Source of the DNA: a virus
Strand: one strand, 5' to 3'
Length of the DNA: 59,619 nt
Virus record (IMG/VR): IMGVR_UViG_3300046170_000404
Span: 1-59,619 of that record
Made by a program: the position numbers and the translations under genes
Notes under the pieces: model-generated
Told to the model about the DNA's origin: nothing
Seen by the model: the letters and a program-made list of their open reading frames with translations, nothing else
Databases searched by the model: none
Shown: positions 50,715 through 58,433 of the stretch, piece after piece
How positions within the stretch are numbered: position 1 is the first letter of the stretch
How the letters are laid out: every line of letters starts with the position of its first letter

Positions 50715-51155
50715 TTAAAATAAATGGAGAATATCTTCTGGCTTACCTATAGTTCCTATGATCTCGTCATCATTGAGTATTCGGTGCTCACCGAATTTAG
50801 TTTGAAATCTACTTCCAGAGTATCTGCCATAAATAACAAATTCTCCTTCTTTACACCAAGCACCTTTAGGAAATTTTTCTTTATCTTGATAACAAAGGTC
50901 ACCCTGTTTGACAACTAATCCAACGACAGTTGTCATTTGAATTTTGTCTTGAGTTTCGTCTGCTAAGATTACACCGCCTTTTGTTTTTGCTTGTCCTGAC
51001 CAAGGTCTAACAAGCATACGGTATCCTACTGGGTTGGGTATGATTTCAAGATATTCTTTGATGCCTTTGGGATCTGTTGGAATCTGTGATTTAACCTCTT
51101 CCTTGTTTTTTTCGTTTCCGAAATCAGTAAGTTTAGGTTTTATCAATTGTACCAT
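50715..51155 (-). CDS. GroES-like co-chaperonin
   Basis: VGYRMLVRPWSGQAKTKGGV, ILADETQDKIQMTTVVGLVV, EGEFVIYGRYSGSRFQTKFG and IGTIG follow the GroES fold: the mobile loop (KTKGGVILADET) and the final dome strands (RILNDDEIIGTI). T4 gp31 and other phage co-chaperonins replace host GroES to fold the capsid protein. Located directly downstream of the TerL-portal block and before the scaffold and capsid genes. 146 aa is longer than GroES (about 97). Confidence 0.8.
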   Translation of the reverse strand: MVQLIKPKLTDFGNEKNKEEVKSQIPTDPKGIKEYLEIIPNPVGYRMLVRPWSGQAKTKGGVILADETQDKIQMTTVVGLVVKQGDLCYQDKEKFPKGAWCKEGEFVIYGRYSGSRFQTKFGEHRILNDDEIIGTIGKPEDILHLF

Positions 51156-51336
51156 CGTTATCCTCCTTTTGCAGGTTTTTAATATCCTGAAGCAGCGTTT
51201 CTAAGGCGCTGAGTCTGCCCCTACCATACATCAGTTGTTCTACCGTTTCAACCCCATAGCAGAGATGATCTTTTATATCTTTAATTTGTTTATTAATTAC
51301 ATTAACAATCTGTTCTTTAGTGTGATAATCCAACAT
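51133..51336 (-). CDS. Small hypothetical protein (67 aa)
   Basis: Helical, MLDYHTKEQIVNVINKQIKD and RGRLSALETLLQDIKNLQKE. It overlaps the GroES-like gene by 23 bp. A related small helical gene precedes it; the pair may be connector-associated. Function unknown. Confidence 0.6.
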   Translation of the reverse strand: MLDYHTKEQIVNVINKQIKDIKDHLCYGVETVEQLMYGRGRLSALETLLQDIKNLQKEDNDGTIDKT

Positions 51337-51339
51337 TAA

Positions 51340-51546
51340 TTATAATTTGAATTGTTGTAGTACTTCTAACTTTTCTTCTGCTTCTGAAATTTTTGTAATT
51401 AATTTATCTATTTCATCTAAGTGTTGAGGATGCTCTCCGATTGCTACAGGTTTTTCTAAATATATTTGAATAGTAGCATCGGCTTCAGATATCTGAGCAT
51501 TATATCTATCTTCTAAAGCTTGTAAAAGTGTAGATCGAAGATTCAT
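51340..51546 (-). CDS. Small hypothetical protein (68 aa)
   Basis: Helical (MNLRSTLLQALEDRYNAQIS, DKLITKISEAEEKLEVLQQF), with a 3-bp gap to the next gene. No recognised family. Consistent with a small structural-region protein. Confidence 0.6.
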   Translation of the reverse strand: MNLRSTLLQALEDRYNAQISEADATIQIYLEKPVAIGEHPQHLDEIDKLITKISEAEEKLEVLQQFKL

Positions 51547-51560
51547 ACAGAATCTATATA

Positions 51561-51719
51561 TTAATTATAAGGTTTGTAAATACTTTTTATTTTACCTTGT
51601 GCCTTTAATTTTTTAAGGTCGCCTTTTGATAGTTTTGAATAATCAACTTCCTCAAATTGTTGAATATGAGGATCAGTTTGATTTTTAGGTTTAAATAAAT
51701 TTTTAAGCCACTTCCACAT
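51561..51719 (-). CDS. Small conserved protein (52 aa)
   Basis: Starts MWKWLKNLFKPKNQTDPHIQ and ends KIKSIYKPYN; resembles the small MWKW-starting proteins common in marine phages. Its ATG overlaps the TAA of the previous gene. Amphipathic start may associate with membrane. Confidence 0.6.
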   Translation of the reverse strand: MWKWLKNLFKPKNQTDPHIQQFEEVDYSKLSKGDLKKLKAQGKIKSIYKPYN

Positions 51720-51874
51720 TATATTTTTTGCATCTCTGGGTTAGTTGATAAAATATTTTTTTCTGCTCTAGGTCTAGCTACTGAATCTTTACTTCTTTTT
51801 CTAAGTTGAGCAATAGCAGATTCTTTCATCTGTTTTTCTTTTTTAAGTTTTTGTAGATCTCTTTCTAGATTCAT
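51719..51874 (-). CDS. Small basic coiled-coil protein (51 aa)
   Basis: Charged helical sequence MNLERDLQKLKKEKQMKESA, ending STNPEMQKI. The stop overlaps the next start (TAATG). It follows the holin-like gene by a 4-bp overlap. Function unknown. Confidence 0.55.
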   Translation of the reverse strand: MNLERDLQKLKKEKQMKESAIAQLRKRSKDSVARPRAEKNILSTNPEMQKI

Positions 51875-52266
51875 TTTTTATCCTTATTCATTCCGCCTCT
51901 GAAGATTTGAGTTCCCTTAATACCATAGATGCTCGCCACGACAAGGATCCACAAATTTGTAAACCATGATGGGAGCTGCGAGAACATCTCGAAGAACAAT
52001 TTAACCTTGTCCATAGCGGACGGATCATCGCTGACAACTGCCCAAGCTAAAATTGCTATGGGCAAACTTAAAATTAATAAAACTGCCTCGTCCTTCCAGT
52101 CCGATTGACGTGCTTCTAAAAGTTTTCCTTGGTAAGCTTCCTTACCCTCGGCCATACGAGATGCATGCATAAGCTGTGCATCTGACATAGCTATTTTTGT
52201 CTTCTGCTTGTTAGCATAAATTTTACTTCCAGCAGAGACTGCGAGTTTGATAGCTGATAACCACAT
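51871..52266 (-). CDS. Holin of the GTA_holin_3TM type
   Basis: WKDEAVLLILSLPIAILAWA and LPSWFTNLWILVVASIYGIK are hydrophobic helices, with an N-terminal charged portion (SDAQLMHASRMAEGKEAY). The W-K-D-E start before the first helix is the signature of the 3TM holin family of gene-transfer agents and phages. Holins permeabilise the membrane so endolysin can reach peptidoglycan. 131 aa fits. Confidence 0.75.
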   Translation of the reverse strand: MWLSAIKLAVSAGSKIYANKQKTKIAMSDAQLMHASRMAEGKEAYQGKLLEARQSDWKDEAVLLILSLPIAILAWAVVSDDPSAMDKVKLFFEMFSQLPSWFTNLWILVVASIYGIKGTQIFRGGMNKDKK

Positions 52267-52880
52267 TATTTTTTATATCCTCCTCTTTTCATTTTTATTG
52301 GAGGTACTTGAGGGTTAGGTCCTCTCTTTGGTGGTGGTCCATAACTTATACCACCTGATAAACCTCCAACTTTGTAAGCTACAAAATTAAAAAAATTATC
52401 TTTAGGTTTTATTAATAAGGGATCAACTGGTTTAGTTGCTGCGATTGGAATAATTGAAGAGTTATTATTGTCTCCTCCTCCACCTCCAATAGGAGTTATA
52501 GGTGCGTTACCACCAAACCCTGCTTTTTTTAAATATTTTTTACCCTCTGGTGAATTAGGTTGCAAAACCTTACCTGTGGTTTTGTATTTGTCTCTGTACA
52601 AGCCTTCTTTTTTCGCAAACTTCTGTCTACCTTTATAATTTTGTTTAGCTGCAAAATTTATTGCAGTACCTAAAAAAGGAATTCCTAAACTTCCTACAAC
52701 AGTGGATGCAACAGTACCTAAAGGTTTTTTAAATGGAACATCTTTGACTGCAGGACCAATTTTACTTCCTCCACCATTTCCACCTCCTTGATTAGCACTC
52801 TTATTTACGGAAGGACTTTTAAAATCTGATTTTGAAGCATCCATTCCTCCACCACGAAGTTTTCTAATTTTTCTTTTCAT
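52266..52880 (-). CDS. Basic glycine-rich virion protein (204 aa)
   Basis: Starts MKRKIRKLRGGGMDASKSDF. Hydrophobic patch VASTVVGSLGIPFLGTAINF in the middle, then glycine/proline-rich tail. Between holin and portal genes. A structural or DNA-ejection role is likely from composition; unproven. Confidence 0.6.
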   Translation of the reverse strand: MKRKIRKLRGGGMDASKSDFKSPSVNKSANQGGGNGGGSKIGPAVKDVPFKKPLGTVASTVVGSLGIPFLGTAINFAAKQNYKGRQKFAKKEGLYRDKYKTTGKVLQPNSPEGKKYLKKAGFGGNAPITPIGGGGGDNNNSSIIPIAATKPVDPLLIKPKDNFFNFVAYKVGGLSGGISYGPPPKRGPNPQVPPIKMKRGGYKK

Positions 52881-53737
52881 TATTTACTTTGTCTTTTTTT
52901 AATTCTAGCAATCTCAAGTTTCTCATCAGCAATTCTAATTCTTTCTGCTGCTTGATCTTCATTGTTTTCTAGTTTCATTTTTTCAATATCTAATCTTTCA
53001 TCGATTTCATTTTCTCTAATCTCATTAGAATTCATATCTTGTTCTGCTCTTCTTTGAATATCAATTGCTTTTAGATCTAATTCTCTTTCTTTTAATGCAA
53101 CTAGTGGATCTTTCTGTTGACCCATAGCTTCACCTTGAGCAAGTTGTGTTGTTATCTCTGCAACTCTTTTTGCAATCATAGAAGCAACTTGAATCTCTGC
53201 TCCTTCTGGATCTTGTTGTAACATCTGTTGCATTTGAGGATCATTTTGAATCATTGCACCAACTTCTCCTTGTGCTTTTAATGAAACGTGCTCAGATATG
53301 TGTGCTTGTAGAGCTGAATACACTTGAGGATTAATTTGAACCATTCTTGTTTGCATAAATGCTACATGAGCTGAAATATGTGCGTCATGATCTTGAGTTG
53401 GAAATGCTCTTAAAGGTTTTTGCATTAAAGCTTCCATATTCTCGGTCGCTGGATCTTTAGGAGTTGGTTTTTCTTGTGGAATAAGTAATTGATCTATGTC
53501 TTGAGTTCCTAATGCTTCATATACTCTACGATATGCCTCTCTCAAGTTGTGCATCATAGGATTTGACATAGCAATCTTTAAATTTTCGTTAGCAAGCGTT
53601 ACTCTTTGTGCCATACTCATAATATTTGGGTCGGCAACCGGTATTACATCTACTCTATCATCGAAATCAGTTTGTTTTACTGCTTGATCAGGCACCATAT
53701 ACTGAATATGGGTAGATCGGTGGTAGATATGTACCAA
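52880..53737 (-). CDS. Portal protein, C-terminal fragment
   Basis: The fragment continues the portal frame: DQAVKQTDFDDRVDVIPVAD then PNIMSMAQRVTLANENLKIA, the conserved back end of P22-type marine portals, followed by a glutamine-rich helical tail (QMQQMLQQDPEGAEI, DEKLEIARIKKRQSK), the barrel-like region. Its ATG and the first 15 residues (MVHIYHRSTHIQYMV) are an out-of-frame extension. The join is at 53687-53693, where one base is in excess. Confidence 0.75.
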   Translation of the reverse strand: MVHIYHRSTHIQYMVPDQAVKQTDFDDRVDVIPVADPNIMSMAQRVTLANENLKIAMSNPMMHNLREAYRRVYEALGTQDIDQLLIPQEKPTPKDPATENMEALMQKPLRAFPTQDHDAHISAHVAFMQTRMVQINPQVYSALQAHISEHVSLKAQGEVGAMIQNDPQMQQMLQQDPEGAEIQVASMIAKRVAEITTQLAQGEAMGQQKDPLVALKERELDLKAIDIQRRAEQDMNSNEIRENEIDERLDIEKMKLENNEDQAAERIRIADEKLEIARIKKRQSK

Positions 53738-55211
53738 ATACTTTTGATAAAAGTCTAAATTCTCTTCTCATTGAGTAGTAACATCGCTTGTGTATTGCGC
53801 TCATGACCCTCGATCCACGTTCCAATAAGGACACAGTGGTACCAACAGCTCTATTTTGCATGTCATTACCTGTATCCATGTTAGTAATTGCTGCAAACTT
53901 CTGTCCTGCGTTAACAACAAAGCCCATTAATTGATATAATGTAGCTGATGGCTCTTTAAAAGGTAAAATTTGAAATTGATCTTTGATGTTACCCCCAGGT
54001 GCATCCACATCTCTGAACTCTCCTGGTTGAAATGGTTGGTCATCGTCTCTAATTCTTATACCTCTAGACTTAAATCCTGCAGGTAAGTTAGATAATGTAC
54101 CTGCATCTAGTAATTGTCTTAGTGATTGTGTTGCAGTTCTAGATAATCCACCTATCATGTGTGTTAATCCAAAACCATAAAAACCTAATCCTGGTAAAAA
54201 TTTAAAATGTACAAAGTATTCTTTTCTTTTTTTAGTTTCATCTGCCATATCATAGTTACGATAGATAGATAAAACTTCTCCAGAGCCTTCATCAATAGTT
54301 ATGATGTAAGGAACCTTAACTTCTTTTTCTGAATTAGTGTTTTCAAACTCTTGTAAATTACAATCAACGTGCATCTCAAGAACTGAGTATGAATATTGTT
54401 TATCAGTTGAAGGAGTAACCCCTTCTAACTCTTGATATTTTTTTTCAATTTCTGTGGGACCACTTGAAGTTGGTTTTAATTCTACATCTCTATAAAATCC
54501 TGCTGCTTGTTTTTTAAGTATTTCATTCTCTCCCATTTTTATAACATGGGTAATTCTTTCACATTCTAATAAATCGCTAGCATAGTATGGAACCACTAAG
54601 TCTTCTGCAGGAATAAATTTAGATACAGCTCTTTGCATCACTTCATCATAGTAAACCTTCTTAAATGCAGAACCTGCTAATGCTAAATAAAATAATAACT
54701 GATCAAATTCTGGAGTGTACTCTTCCATCTCTTCAGTAATCATGTAGTTCATAAAATCTTGAACACGTTGTGCTTGATTTACTTTTTCATTATCTTCCAT
54801 TCCAAGAACTCTAGCTCTTACAGGTCCTTGAGACGGGAGTAATTCTTTATAGGCTTGTGCTTGAAATTGAGTTACAGCTTCTGATAAAAGTGGATGAGTC
54901 ACGGATGCCGAACCTTTAAACGGTCTAGTCATCTCTGTGTGTTTAATTCCAAGTAAATCTAAATTATTGGTATAAGAAGTTTCCCAATCTTTTCTTGAAA
55001 CTCTATCTTTTTTATAATCATCTAATAGCTGATTTGACATTCTTTGAAGAGTCTCGTCAGACATGTCTTCTGCAAGATTCTTAAAAAATTCTTCAGTCTC
55101 GTTGACAGCTTCTTCTACAGTTGTCGGTTCCTCACCTTCAATTTCGATATCAACTTCTTCTGAATCAGGAGTTATTACTTCCTCTTCAATTGCTTTGTCA
55201 ATTTCAGCCAT
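53688..55211 (-). CDS. Portal protein, N-terminal fragment
   Basis: The acidic N-terminus (EEVDIEIEGEEPTTVEEAVN) precedes the portal fold: RPFKGSASVTHPLLSEAVTQ, FDQLLFYLALAGSAFKKVYY, GLGFYGFGLTHMIGGLSRTA, QLMGFVVNAGQKFAAITNMD and a final IYPYSVYGA. The frame ends GCC-TGA at 53688. Dropping one base gives GAT CAA GCA and continues the portal (DQAVKQ). Portals form the dodecameric DNA channel and are essential, so the gene must be intact in a working phage. Intact length would be about 770 aa. Confidence 0.85.
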   Translation of the reverse strand: MAEIDKAIEEEVITPDSEEVDIEIEGEEPTTVEEAVNETEEFFKNLAEDMSDETLQRMSNQLLDDYKKDRVSRKDWETSYTNNLDLLGIKHTEMTRPFKGSASVTHPLLSEAVTQFQAQAYKELLPSQGPVRARVLGMEDNEKVNQAQRVQDFMNYMITEEMEEYTPEFDQLLFYLALAGSAFKKVYYDEVMQRAVSKFIPAEDLVVPYYASDLLECERITHVIKMGENEILKKQAAGFYRDVELKPTSSGPTEIEKKYQELEGVTPSTDKQYSYSVLEMHVDCNLQEFENTNSEKEVKVPYIITIDEGSGEVLSIYRNYDMADETKKRKEYFVHFKFLPGLGFYGFGLTHMIGGLSRTATQSLRQLLDAGTLSNLPAGFKSRGIRIRDDDQPFQPGEFRDVDAPGGNIKDQFQILPFKEPSATLYQLMGFVVNAGQKFAAITNMDTGNDMQNRAVGTTVSLLERGSRVMSAIHKRCYYSMRREFRLLSKVFGTYLPPIYPYSVYGA

Positions 55212-55219
55212 GTTAAAAA

Positions 55220-55816
55220 TTAATAAAGTTTAGTTGGTTTATTTCTCGCCATTCCACCACCACGAGCTTTAACCATTGTGCCTTTGTTAAATAATTTTTT
55301 ATCAAATGTAAAACCAAATAAACCTGGATTTTTGCTATCCGTGCTTTTTTTCATTGCATTAGATTTTTTTGATCTTGCAACTTTCATTGCAGATGAATAA
55401 GCTTTTTTATTTTCATAAGTCTTACCACCACTTTCAATTTTCCCATCTTTTAAAACATTAATAGATTTTTGATTCAAACCACTAACTTTTTTACCACCTT
55501 GATAAATTCCAGATCCACTTCCTTTACTTGAATCTAAATTTACAAATTTAGTTTTAGTATTACCAACTCCTTTGTTAACACCATCTTTAAAAACATTACC
55601 TGTTGAATCTACTTTTAATCTTGGAAATTTTGTTTTAACTTTTGTTGGACCAACAGCAGTTTTAAATTTTTTAGCTGTACCTGTAAACAATCTTTTATCT
55701 GTACCTGTTGCTCCTGTAATTTGTGATTTTCCTCCTAGCATTCCTAACTTAGATGCACCAAATAATGCTGCCCCAGCTAGAAGAATCTTATTTCGTCTTC
55801 TTGATTTTTTTGACAT
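55220..55816 (-). CDS. Lysine-rich hypothetical protein (198 aa)
   Basis: Starts MSKKSRRRNKILLAGAALFG (basic then short hydrophobic), then K/G/T-rich stretches (KSKITG-like) and ends RGGGMARNKPTKLY. Located between terminase and portal. The tail resembles that of other marine phage basic proteins. Function unknown. Confidence 0.6.
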   Translation of the reverse strand: MSKKSRRRNKILLAGAALFGASKLGMLGGKSQITGATGTDKRLFTGTAKKFKTAVGPTKVKTKFPRLKVDSTGNVFKDGVNKGVGNTKTKFVNLDSSKGSGSGIYQGGKKVSGLNQKSINVLKDGKIESGGKTYENKKAYSSAMKVARSKKSNAMKKSTDSKNPGLFGFTFDKKLFNKGTMVKARGGGMARNKPTKLY

Positions 55817-55831
55817 GTCTTTAACTCCTAA

Positions 55832-57316
55832 TTAATAATATACGTATTTACGTTCTTTATAACTTTGAACCTCATCCTCGTCAGCATAAGTAGTTACAAA
55901 AGAACCTTGTCGATATCTTAACATAGCTTGGGTAGTGCTGTCCACATAATCGTCATGTTCTCCATGAGGAAACGCAGCACATTCCTCAATCACTTCTTGA
56001 GCCCAATGTTCGTCTCTAGGAAAATATACTTGTTTAGATTCAAATAATGGAGCACAGGCGTTGACCCGTGAGTGTTTGTCCTGGCCTCTTCCTGGTGTGT
56101 AATCCATAACCGGTATACCCATTCTTCTTAATTCTTGTAATAAACTTTGTCCACTAGCTTTAGCTTCTATAATAATTGTTTCTGGTTGCCAATACTTATA
56201 TTGATCGAGTGCAACCATTTTTAATTCTGGAAAATCATATTTACCTTTTACGGCATCAATTAACATAATAGCATCAGGCATGGATTCGTGAGGCGTGAAT
56301 ATTCCCCATGTAGTAATTGCACTATAATCGGCAGATTCTTTTTTACTGAATGCAGTATCATAAGATTGAATAACATGTTTTAACGTAGGAAGATCCCCGA
56401 CCCAAGGCTGCCACCATTCTCTTTTAAGAATTGCTCCTTCCTCTGACGTGGGGTTTTGCATGTATTGAGCTGACCAATTTCTAATTGATATGGACGCTTT
56501 AACTTTTTCTAATTCATCTAGGCTCCAATATTCAGGCCACACGGGTTGGACATTGTCATCTTCTCCAAGCAAAGCAGGAAAAGAAATTGTTTCCCATTGG
56601 TCTGACTTAGGTTCATTTTGTGATTTAATTAATCGACCTGTCAAATCATCTTGAGCCCATCTTGTCATTACAAGTACAATTGAGCCTCCAGGTTGTAGAC
56701 GTTGTCTTGGTCCTGATAAGTACCAATCAAAAGTTCTCTCCATAGCACTATCGGATAACGAATCTTGCTCCGTGTGTGGATCGTCAATAATAAGTAAGTC
56801 CGCCCCTCGTCCTGTGATAGAACCGCCAACACCCGCTGCAAAGTATTCCCCACCTTGATTGGTCTCCCAACGTCCTTTTGCCTTACTATCTTCTCTTAGT
56901 CTAACATCTCCAAAGATCTGTTTATACTCCGCACTATCAATTAAGTTTCTTACCTTAGCACCGAACCTTCCTGAAAGTTCTGCGTTGTGAGATACCTGCA
57001 TAATTTTCATTTTAGGATTCTTTCCGATCATCCAAGCAGGAAAGTATATGGATGCAAATTCTGATTTGGTATGTCTAGGAGGCATATTCACTATGAGCCT
57101 TCCTTTTTTATTTTTAGATATCTTAGTAAACTCGTGTGCTATGTGTTGATGGTGTCCCCACTTATCTGGATCTTTATCAGTTCTACAAATGAAATCTGGC
57201 CAAACATTCTTTACAAAATACAAGAAGTTGTCTTGGCATAATTTTATATGTTTCAACCATACTTTTTCGAGCCTCTCTCGTAATTGATCGGTGGTCAATA
57301 ATTCTGTATCTGTCAT
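55832..57316 (-). CDS. terL: Terminase large subunit
   Basis: The ATPase domain has a Walker A-like motif VNMPPRHTKSE (77-86) and Walker B LLIIDDP (174-180). The nuclease domain has VIQSYDTAFSK, EAKASGQSLLQELRRMG and HDDYVDSTTQAM with the catalytic Asp residues of the RNase H-like fold. 494 aa is typical. It cuts concatemers and powers packaging. It lies just before the portal on the same strand. Confidence 0.95.
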   Translation of the reverse strand: MTDTELLTTDQLRERLEKVWLKHIKLCQDNFLYFVKNVWPDFICRTDKDPDKWGHHQHIAHEFTKISKNKKGRLIVNMPPRHTKSEFASIYFPAWMIGKNPKMKIMQVSHNAELSGRFGAKVRNLIDSAEYKQIFGDVRLREDSKAKGRWETNQGGEYFAAGVGGSITGRGADLLIIDDPHTEQDSLSDSAMERTFDWYLSGPRQRLQPGGSIVLVMTRWAQDDLTGRLIKSQNEPKSDQWETISFPALLGEDDNVQPVWPEYWSLDELEKVKASISIRNWSAQYMQNPTSEEGAILKREWWQPWVGDLPTLKHVIQSYDTAFSKKESADYSAITTWGIFTPHESMPDAIMLIDAVKGKYDFPELKMVALDQYKYWQPETIIIEAKASGQSLLQELRRMGIPVMDYTPGRGQDKHSRVNACAPLFESKQVYFPRDEHWAQEVIEECAAFPHGEHDDYVDSTTQAMLRYRQGSFVTTYADEDEVQSYKERKYVYY

Positions 57317-57617
57317 CTTAATTTACTATACCCTCGGGTCCCCTTTAAATCTACCCCCTAATTCTAGGAAGCCTTACTACTTCTATCTGCCATACAATGT
57401 TAAGGTAAAGTAAGTTAAATATCGTAAAAAAATCGTAAAAAAATAGAAATAAAAAAATTTCTATTTTTGGATTTTGGTTGGTACCTCTATCGAGTACCAC
57501 GCCCCACGGATCACGTGGGGCGTTTGTTATTAGATTAGTTTTTTATTAATTGTGATTGTCTTGTTTTGACTTGACTATCTATAAAAGATTTATGTTGATC
57601 TTGTAAGAGATAGTTTT
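57317..57617. other. Intergenic gap upstream of the large terminase
   Basis: About 300 bp with an A/T-rich stretch and a strong GC hairpin at 57499-57523. No convincing gene was seen. It probably holds the promoter for the terminase-portal operon, but no consensus could be assigned. Confidence 0.5.
57499..57523. terminator. GC-rich hairpin
   Basis: ACGCCCCACG (57499-57508) pairs perfectly with CGTGGGGCGT (57514-57523) with a 5-base loop. A weak T stretch follows on the plus strand. It separates the small-gene group at 57.6-59.4 kb from the terminase operon. Confidence 0.7.
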
Positions 57618-57716
57618 CTAGGCTTTTATTAACTCCTCGGGTTTATACTTAATCATAAAATCTTTATGACATAAGTTGCTATAATCTTTTAATAGTTGTT
57701 TTATATAGTCGCTCAT
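57618..57716 (-). CDS. Small hypothetical protein (32 aa)
   Basis: Starts MSDYIKQLLKDYSNLCHKDF and ends KPEELIKA at 57618. Only weak support: it lies one base after the stop of the next gene upstream. Function unknown. Confidence 0.35.
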   Translation of the reverse strand: MSDYIKQLLKDYSNLCHKDFMIKYKPEELIKA

Positions 57717-57717
57717 G

Positions 57718-57870
57718 TTAAGCCCTCGACATTGTTCGAATTGATAAGATAAGCCCACCCACGGACAGGCCAAAGCCTGTCCACGGATCAACCGTAAATA
57801 ATACAATCACGCCTAAAAATGCGATTGTAAAACTTACAATTATTAAAATAATATATAATGCTAATTCCAT
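57718..57870 (-). CDS. Small membrane protein (50 aa)
   Basis: Two hydrophobic segments, MELALYIILIIVSFTIAFLG and GFGLSVGGLILSI, with a short hinge. Its ATG overlaps the TAA of the previous gene (TAATG), so it is coupled. A palindrome within it (GGACAGGC-CAAA-GCCTGTCC) is coding, not a terminator. Function unknown, perhaps lysis. Confidence 0.55.
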   Translation of the reverse strand: MELALYIILIIVSFTIAFLGVIVLFTVDPWTGFGLSVGGLILSIRTMSRA

Positions 57871-58202
57871 TATAATTTATTTACGTTAACTTCTAACGTT
57901 GTAGACTCAACCTTTTTGACTTTGTATTGTTTATATATTTTAGGTTGCTCCTCTTTTAATTTAGCTAAATCAATCGTTAAATATTCTTTAAACATTGTTT
58001 TAGCGTGGACGTTGTGACCTTTACAAAGTGTAAAGACTTGCCCTCCATGTTTTGCCACAAGCTTTACGGCATCCTCTTTAATGCTTTTTTCTAGATCCGT
58101 GAAAGCCTTTTTTTTAATTTTTACTTCGGAATAGTTAAATAAAAGTTTACTATCTAAAGTAGACAAATTATTTAATTTTGTCTTTTTTTTAAGTGTACTC
58201 AT
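57870..58202 (-). CDS. Hypothetical protein (110 aa)
   Basis: Basic, with LFNYSEVKIKKKAFTDLEKS and VKLVAKHGGQVFTLCKGHNV. Coupled to the membrane protein downstream by TAATG. No family recognised. Confidence 0.6.
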   Translation of the reverse strand: MSTLKKKTKLNNLSTLDSKLLFNYSEVKIKKKAFTDLEKSIKEDAVKLVAKHGGQVFTLCKGHNVHAKTMFKEYLTIDLAKLKEEQPKIYKQYKVKKVESTTLEVNVNKL

Positions 58203-58304
58203 TTTTTTACCTCGTTTTTAGTTATATCTAACTTATGTTAGATAAGCCCAATTTAATGGGATATTATGGGAAGTCAAGAAAATAATTTATTTTATTTTGA
58301 GCTG

Positions 58305-58331
58305 CTACAGCCCCAGGTTGTGGGGCTGTAG
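58305..58331. terminator. GC-rich hairpin
   Basis: CTACAGCCCCA (58305-58315) pairs with TGGGGCTGTAG (58321-58331) around a 5-base loop. It follows the tiny 58344-58433 gene on the minus strand and probably ends that transcript, although no T run is present. Confidence 0.7.
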
Positions 58332-58343
58332 TTTAGAATAATT

Positions 58344-58433
58344 CTAAAAAAGGATTAACAATAATAATATAAAACCTATTACGCCTGGATAGAATATTAT
58401 TATCCGCATAATAAAAGCTATAAAAGCGTCCAT
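58344..58433 (-). CDS. Tiny membrane protein (29 aa)
   Basis: MDAFIAFIMRIIIFYPGVIG is a hydrophobic helix, paralogous to MDNFLAFLVRLIVFYPIPTL at 2859-2957. Its ATG overlaps the TAA of the gp88-family gene. Very small, so its function is unknown, but the repeated sequence makes it credible. Confidence 0.55.
   Translation of the reverse strand: MDAFIAFIMRIIIFYPGVIGFILLLLILF

Noticed and set aside
57758-57785. Palindrome CACGGACAGGC-CAAA-GCCTGTCCACGG as a terminator
   Set aside because: It lies inside the 50-aa membrane protein gene at 57718-57870 and has no T run, so coding explains it better.
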